Source: Cognatundibacterium curvum
GTDB taxonomy: Bacteria > Pseudomonadota > Gammaproteobacteria > Burkholderiales > Burkholderiaceae_D
Reading direction: 5' to 3'
Assembly: GCF_014284235.1 (NCBI RefSeq)
Contig: NZ_JACOGD010000003.1
Span: forward strand, 372,001-436,000
DNA length: 64,000 nucleotides
Numbering within the stretch: the first letter of the stretch is position 1; each line of letters opens with the position of its first letter. Both the position numbers and the translations under genes were made by a program. Below are positions 62,288 to 64,000 of the stretch, piece after piece. The notes beneath the pieces are model-generated. The model saw only the letters and a program-made list of their open reading frames with translations. It ran no database searches and was not told the DNA's origin.

Positions 62288-62590
62288 TGTATCTGGGCTT
62301 CAATTGCAGCATGTATGCGTTTCTGAGCTGGTTTATTGCTTTATTTGCCAATTTTTAGGCCGCGCACTGCTTTGCTCCTCTGTTCACCCTACTAAAAACA
62401 CTATCTGTATCCTGATTGCTGCTCAGAATGTGTCAAAATGCCGGACTATTGCGCCTTTGCGAAGAGAGTGGGTCTGCGCAGGGTGCCAGGCAGTTTTCTT
62501 TTCACAGGGCTTACGCATCATCACGTCGGTAAGGCGTCCTTACGCTGCCGCTGCGATGGGGTCACAGTCCATCACTACCGGAGTCAAACC
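62288..62590 (+). promoter_or_regulatory. Leader and promoter region of the aminotransferase gene
   Basis: About 300 bases without a convincing gene. The frame of the aminotransferase is open back to 62438 but that extension resembles nothing. A small hairpin gtaagg-CGT-ccttac lies near 62529-62543 in the probable leader. A promoter is expected near 62410-62450 (TTGCTG then CAAAAT), but spacing is not canonical. Confidence 0.35.
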
Positions 62591-63784
62591 ATGTTTCAGC
62601 ATGTCGAAGCCTATCCTGGCGATCCTATCCTGTCTCTGAACGAGGCATTTGGTAAAGATCCGCGTCCAAACAAGATTAATCTGTCTATCGGTATTTACTT
62701 CGACGATAACGGCAAAATCCCTATGCTGCCTTCAGTACGTGCTGCGGAGCATAAAGTGGTGGCTGAAGCCGGTGCGCGTCCTTATCTGCCTATGGAAGGT
62801 GCAGCTAACTTCCGCACTGCGGTTCAGCATCTGTTATTCGGTGCAGAGCATGCCGCATTGCGCGAAGGCCGCGTTGTGACTTTGCAGACTGTAGGTTCCA
62901 GTGGTGGCTTGAAAGTAGGCGGTGATTTTATTCATCGTTACTTCCCACAATCCTCTATTCTGGTCAGCGATCCGACCTGGGATAATCACCGTGCAGTATT
63001 TGAAGGTTCAGGCCTGACTGTTAAAACCTATCCTTACTATGATGCAGCAACTGGCGGTCTGCGCTTCGACGCGATGCTGGAAGCCTTGCAGCAAGCCGCG
63101 CCTAAGAGCATCGTGCTGTTGCACGCATGCTGCCACAATCCGACTGGCGTAGATCTGACCAAGGCACAATGGCAGGCGCTGGTGCCTGTGCTCAAACAGC
63201 GCGAGCTGATTCCTTTCCTGGATCTGGCGTATCAGGGTTATGGCGATGGCATCGAAGAAGATGCGTATGCGATCCGTTTGCTGGCCGATGAAGGTCTGAG
63301 CTTCTTCGTGGCGAACTCCTTCTCTAAGAGCATGAGTCTGTATGGCGAACGTTGCGGTGCGCTCAGCGTGGTTTGCCCGGACGCAGCGCAGGCTGTGAAT
63401 GTACTGGGTCAAATGAAGGCTACCATACGCCGTAATTATTCGAATCCGCCTATGCATGGCGGCCAGCTGGTGGCACGTGTATTGACTGACCCTGAATTGC
63501 GTCCTATGTGGGAAGCGGAAGTGGTGGCCATGCGCGATCGTATCCAGCTGATGCGTCGTAAATTGCACGATGTGCTGAGTGCGAAAGTACCCGGCCGTGA
63601 TTTCAGCTATTTCCTGACCCAGCGCGGCATGTTCAGCTATACCGGCTTGTCGGCAGAGCAGTGTGATCGTCTGAAAGAAGAATTCGGCGTGTATCTGGTG
63701 CGTTCCGGACGTATGTGTGTGGCGGGTCTGAATACATCCAACGTGGAAGCGACAGCAAATGCAATCGCCGCGGTACTGAACTAA
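62591..63784 (+). CDS. tyrB: Aromatic amino acid aminotransferase
   Basis: A 397-residue fold-type I PLP enzyme of the aspartate/aromatic aminotransferase family. The PLP-binding lysine is in NSFSKSMSLYGERCGAL (about residues 239-255), and the family segments NLSIGIYFDDNGKIP, CHNPTGVDLT and the C-terminal arginine in VRSGRMCVAGL are present. The latter binds the substrate carboxylate. It interconverts tyrosine, phenylalanine or aspartate with their 2-oxo acids. ATG at 62591 has CCGGAG upstream and gives the exact family start. Confidence 0.92.
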   Translation: MFQHVEAYPGDPILSLNEAFGKDPRPNKINLSIGIYFDDNGKIPMLPSVRAAEHKVVAEAGARPYLPMEGAANFRTAVQHLLFGAEHAALREGRVVTLQTVGSSGGLKVGGDFIHRYFPQSSILVSDPTWDNHRAVFEGSGLTVKTYPYYDAATGGLRFDAMLEALQQAAPKSIVLLHACCHNPTGVDLTKAQWQALVPVLKQRELIPFLDLAYQGYGDGIEEDAYAIRLLADEGLSFFVANSFSKSMSLYGERCGALSVVCPDAAQAVNVLGQMKATIRRNYSNPPMHGGQLVARVLTDPELRPMWEAEVVAMRDRIQLMRRKLHDVLSAKVPGRDFSYFLTQRGMFSYTGLSAEQCDRLKEEFGVYLVRSGRMCVAGLNTSNVEATANAIAAVLN

Positions 63785-63801
63785 TCCATACGGCTGCAAA
63801 C

Positions 63802-63832
63802 AAAAAAGCGATGCTCAGACATCGCTTTTTTT
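63802..63832 (+). terminator. Strong intrinsic terminator after tyrB
   Basis: A 12-bp stem (63802-63813 / 63820-63831, GCGATG core with A- and T-arms) and a 6-base loop, with seven T from 63826. Because both arms end in A/T runs it can also terminate a convergent transcript from the right. Confidence 0.92.
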
Positions 63833-63858
63833 ACATCTGGTTCATGATGGCACAGTGC

Positions 63859-63999
63859 TCAGGATGGGTTCTGTGCCTTATGGCGGGTGATGGATGCGGT
63901 AATTTCCTGATACGAGTAAAAAGCCTGTATCAGTTCCGACTCACATGGGGTTTCCTGTATCGCCTGGCTGGTATCACCGGGTATAAACAAAGCTAACTG
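63859..63999 (-). CDS. Possible 3' end of a minus-strand gene (partial)
   Basis: Read leftward from the window edge, 46 codons are open and end in TGA at 63859-63861, giving a tail such as LALFIPGDTSQAIQ and ending KAQNPS. No family is recognised. The position just behind a bidirectional terminator is consistent with a convergent gene, but an open frame of this length can arise by chance. Confidence 0.25.
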   Translation of the reverse strand, partial: QLALFIPGDTSQAIQETPCESELIQAFYSYQEITASITRHKAQNPS

Positions 64000-64000
64000 A

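Noticed and set aside
1..64000. CRISPR arrays, tRNA or rRNA genes, insertion sequences, prophage genes
   Set aside because: No regularly spaced repeats, cloverleaf with TTC arm and acceptor pairing, rRNA signatures, transposase or integrase sequences were seen.

Overview
The window reads as a chromosomal stretch of a betaproteobacterium, most likely of the family Oxalobacteraceae. Support: the pst-phoU-phoB-phoR order, a typical ureD/ureABCEFG set, betaproteobacterial TonB-receptor and MetG sequences, and a moderate GC content that would fit an Undibacterium-like genus better than high-GC Massilia. The genus is a guess. No rRNA, tRNA, insertion sequence, prophage or CRISPR array was found. 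Gene starts were re-chosen where a ribosome-binding site or family length argued for it.

Layout. (1) 1-5724: end of pstS, then pstC-pstA-pstB-phoU-phoB-phoR, phosphate uptake and its two-component control. (2) 5893-11782: an HD-GYP response regulator, a FIST-domain sensor and a large hybrid kinase, resembling NosP/NahK nitric-oxide signalling to cyclic-di-GMP. (3) 11810-18349: a YeiH-type transporter with divergent LysR regulator, Xaa-Pro aminopeptidase, a GNAT acetyltransferase and metG. (4) 18729-27894: a sensor kinase with an ABC-type periplasmic sensor, its FixJ/LuxR-type response regulator, a degenerate receiver protein, two lipoproteins (one an M60/ImpA-like metallopeptidase), a small unknown protein and an M29-type aminopeptidase. 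Three promoters here share a palindrome (TTGCACYAARGTRCRATAG) followed after exactly 20 bases by TANACT. This looks like a small regulon not previously obvious.

(5) 28325-38571: a GlpV-like glycerol-binding protein without permease genes, a Cache-type histidine kinase, an AraC regulator, then an alkyl-DHAP-synthase-like flavoenzyme, a GlpD-like dehydrogenase and an FGGY kinase. Together they suggest sensing and metabolism of glycerol or of a substituted (perhaps ether-linked) glycerol. (6) 38636-45753: urease genes, with ureD separated from ureABCEFG-ureJ by a reversed DedA-rhodanese fusion gene. A sigma-54-type promoter and an NtrC-like site lie before ureA.

(7) 46073-51100: a D-hydroxyproline catabolic operon (deaminase, three-subunit dehydrogenase, semialdehyde dehydrogenase) without the epimerase. 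(8) 51153-53067: TetR regulator and alpha-methylacyl-CoA racemase. (9) 53097-63784: a DUF5916-type outer-membrane protein, a TonB-dependent receptor, a divergent beta-propeller amidohydrolase and an aromatic aminotransferase.

The genes show a cell with strong sensory investment (five histidine kinases) and a diet of peptides, hydroxyproline, urea and glycerol compounds.
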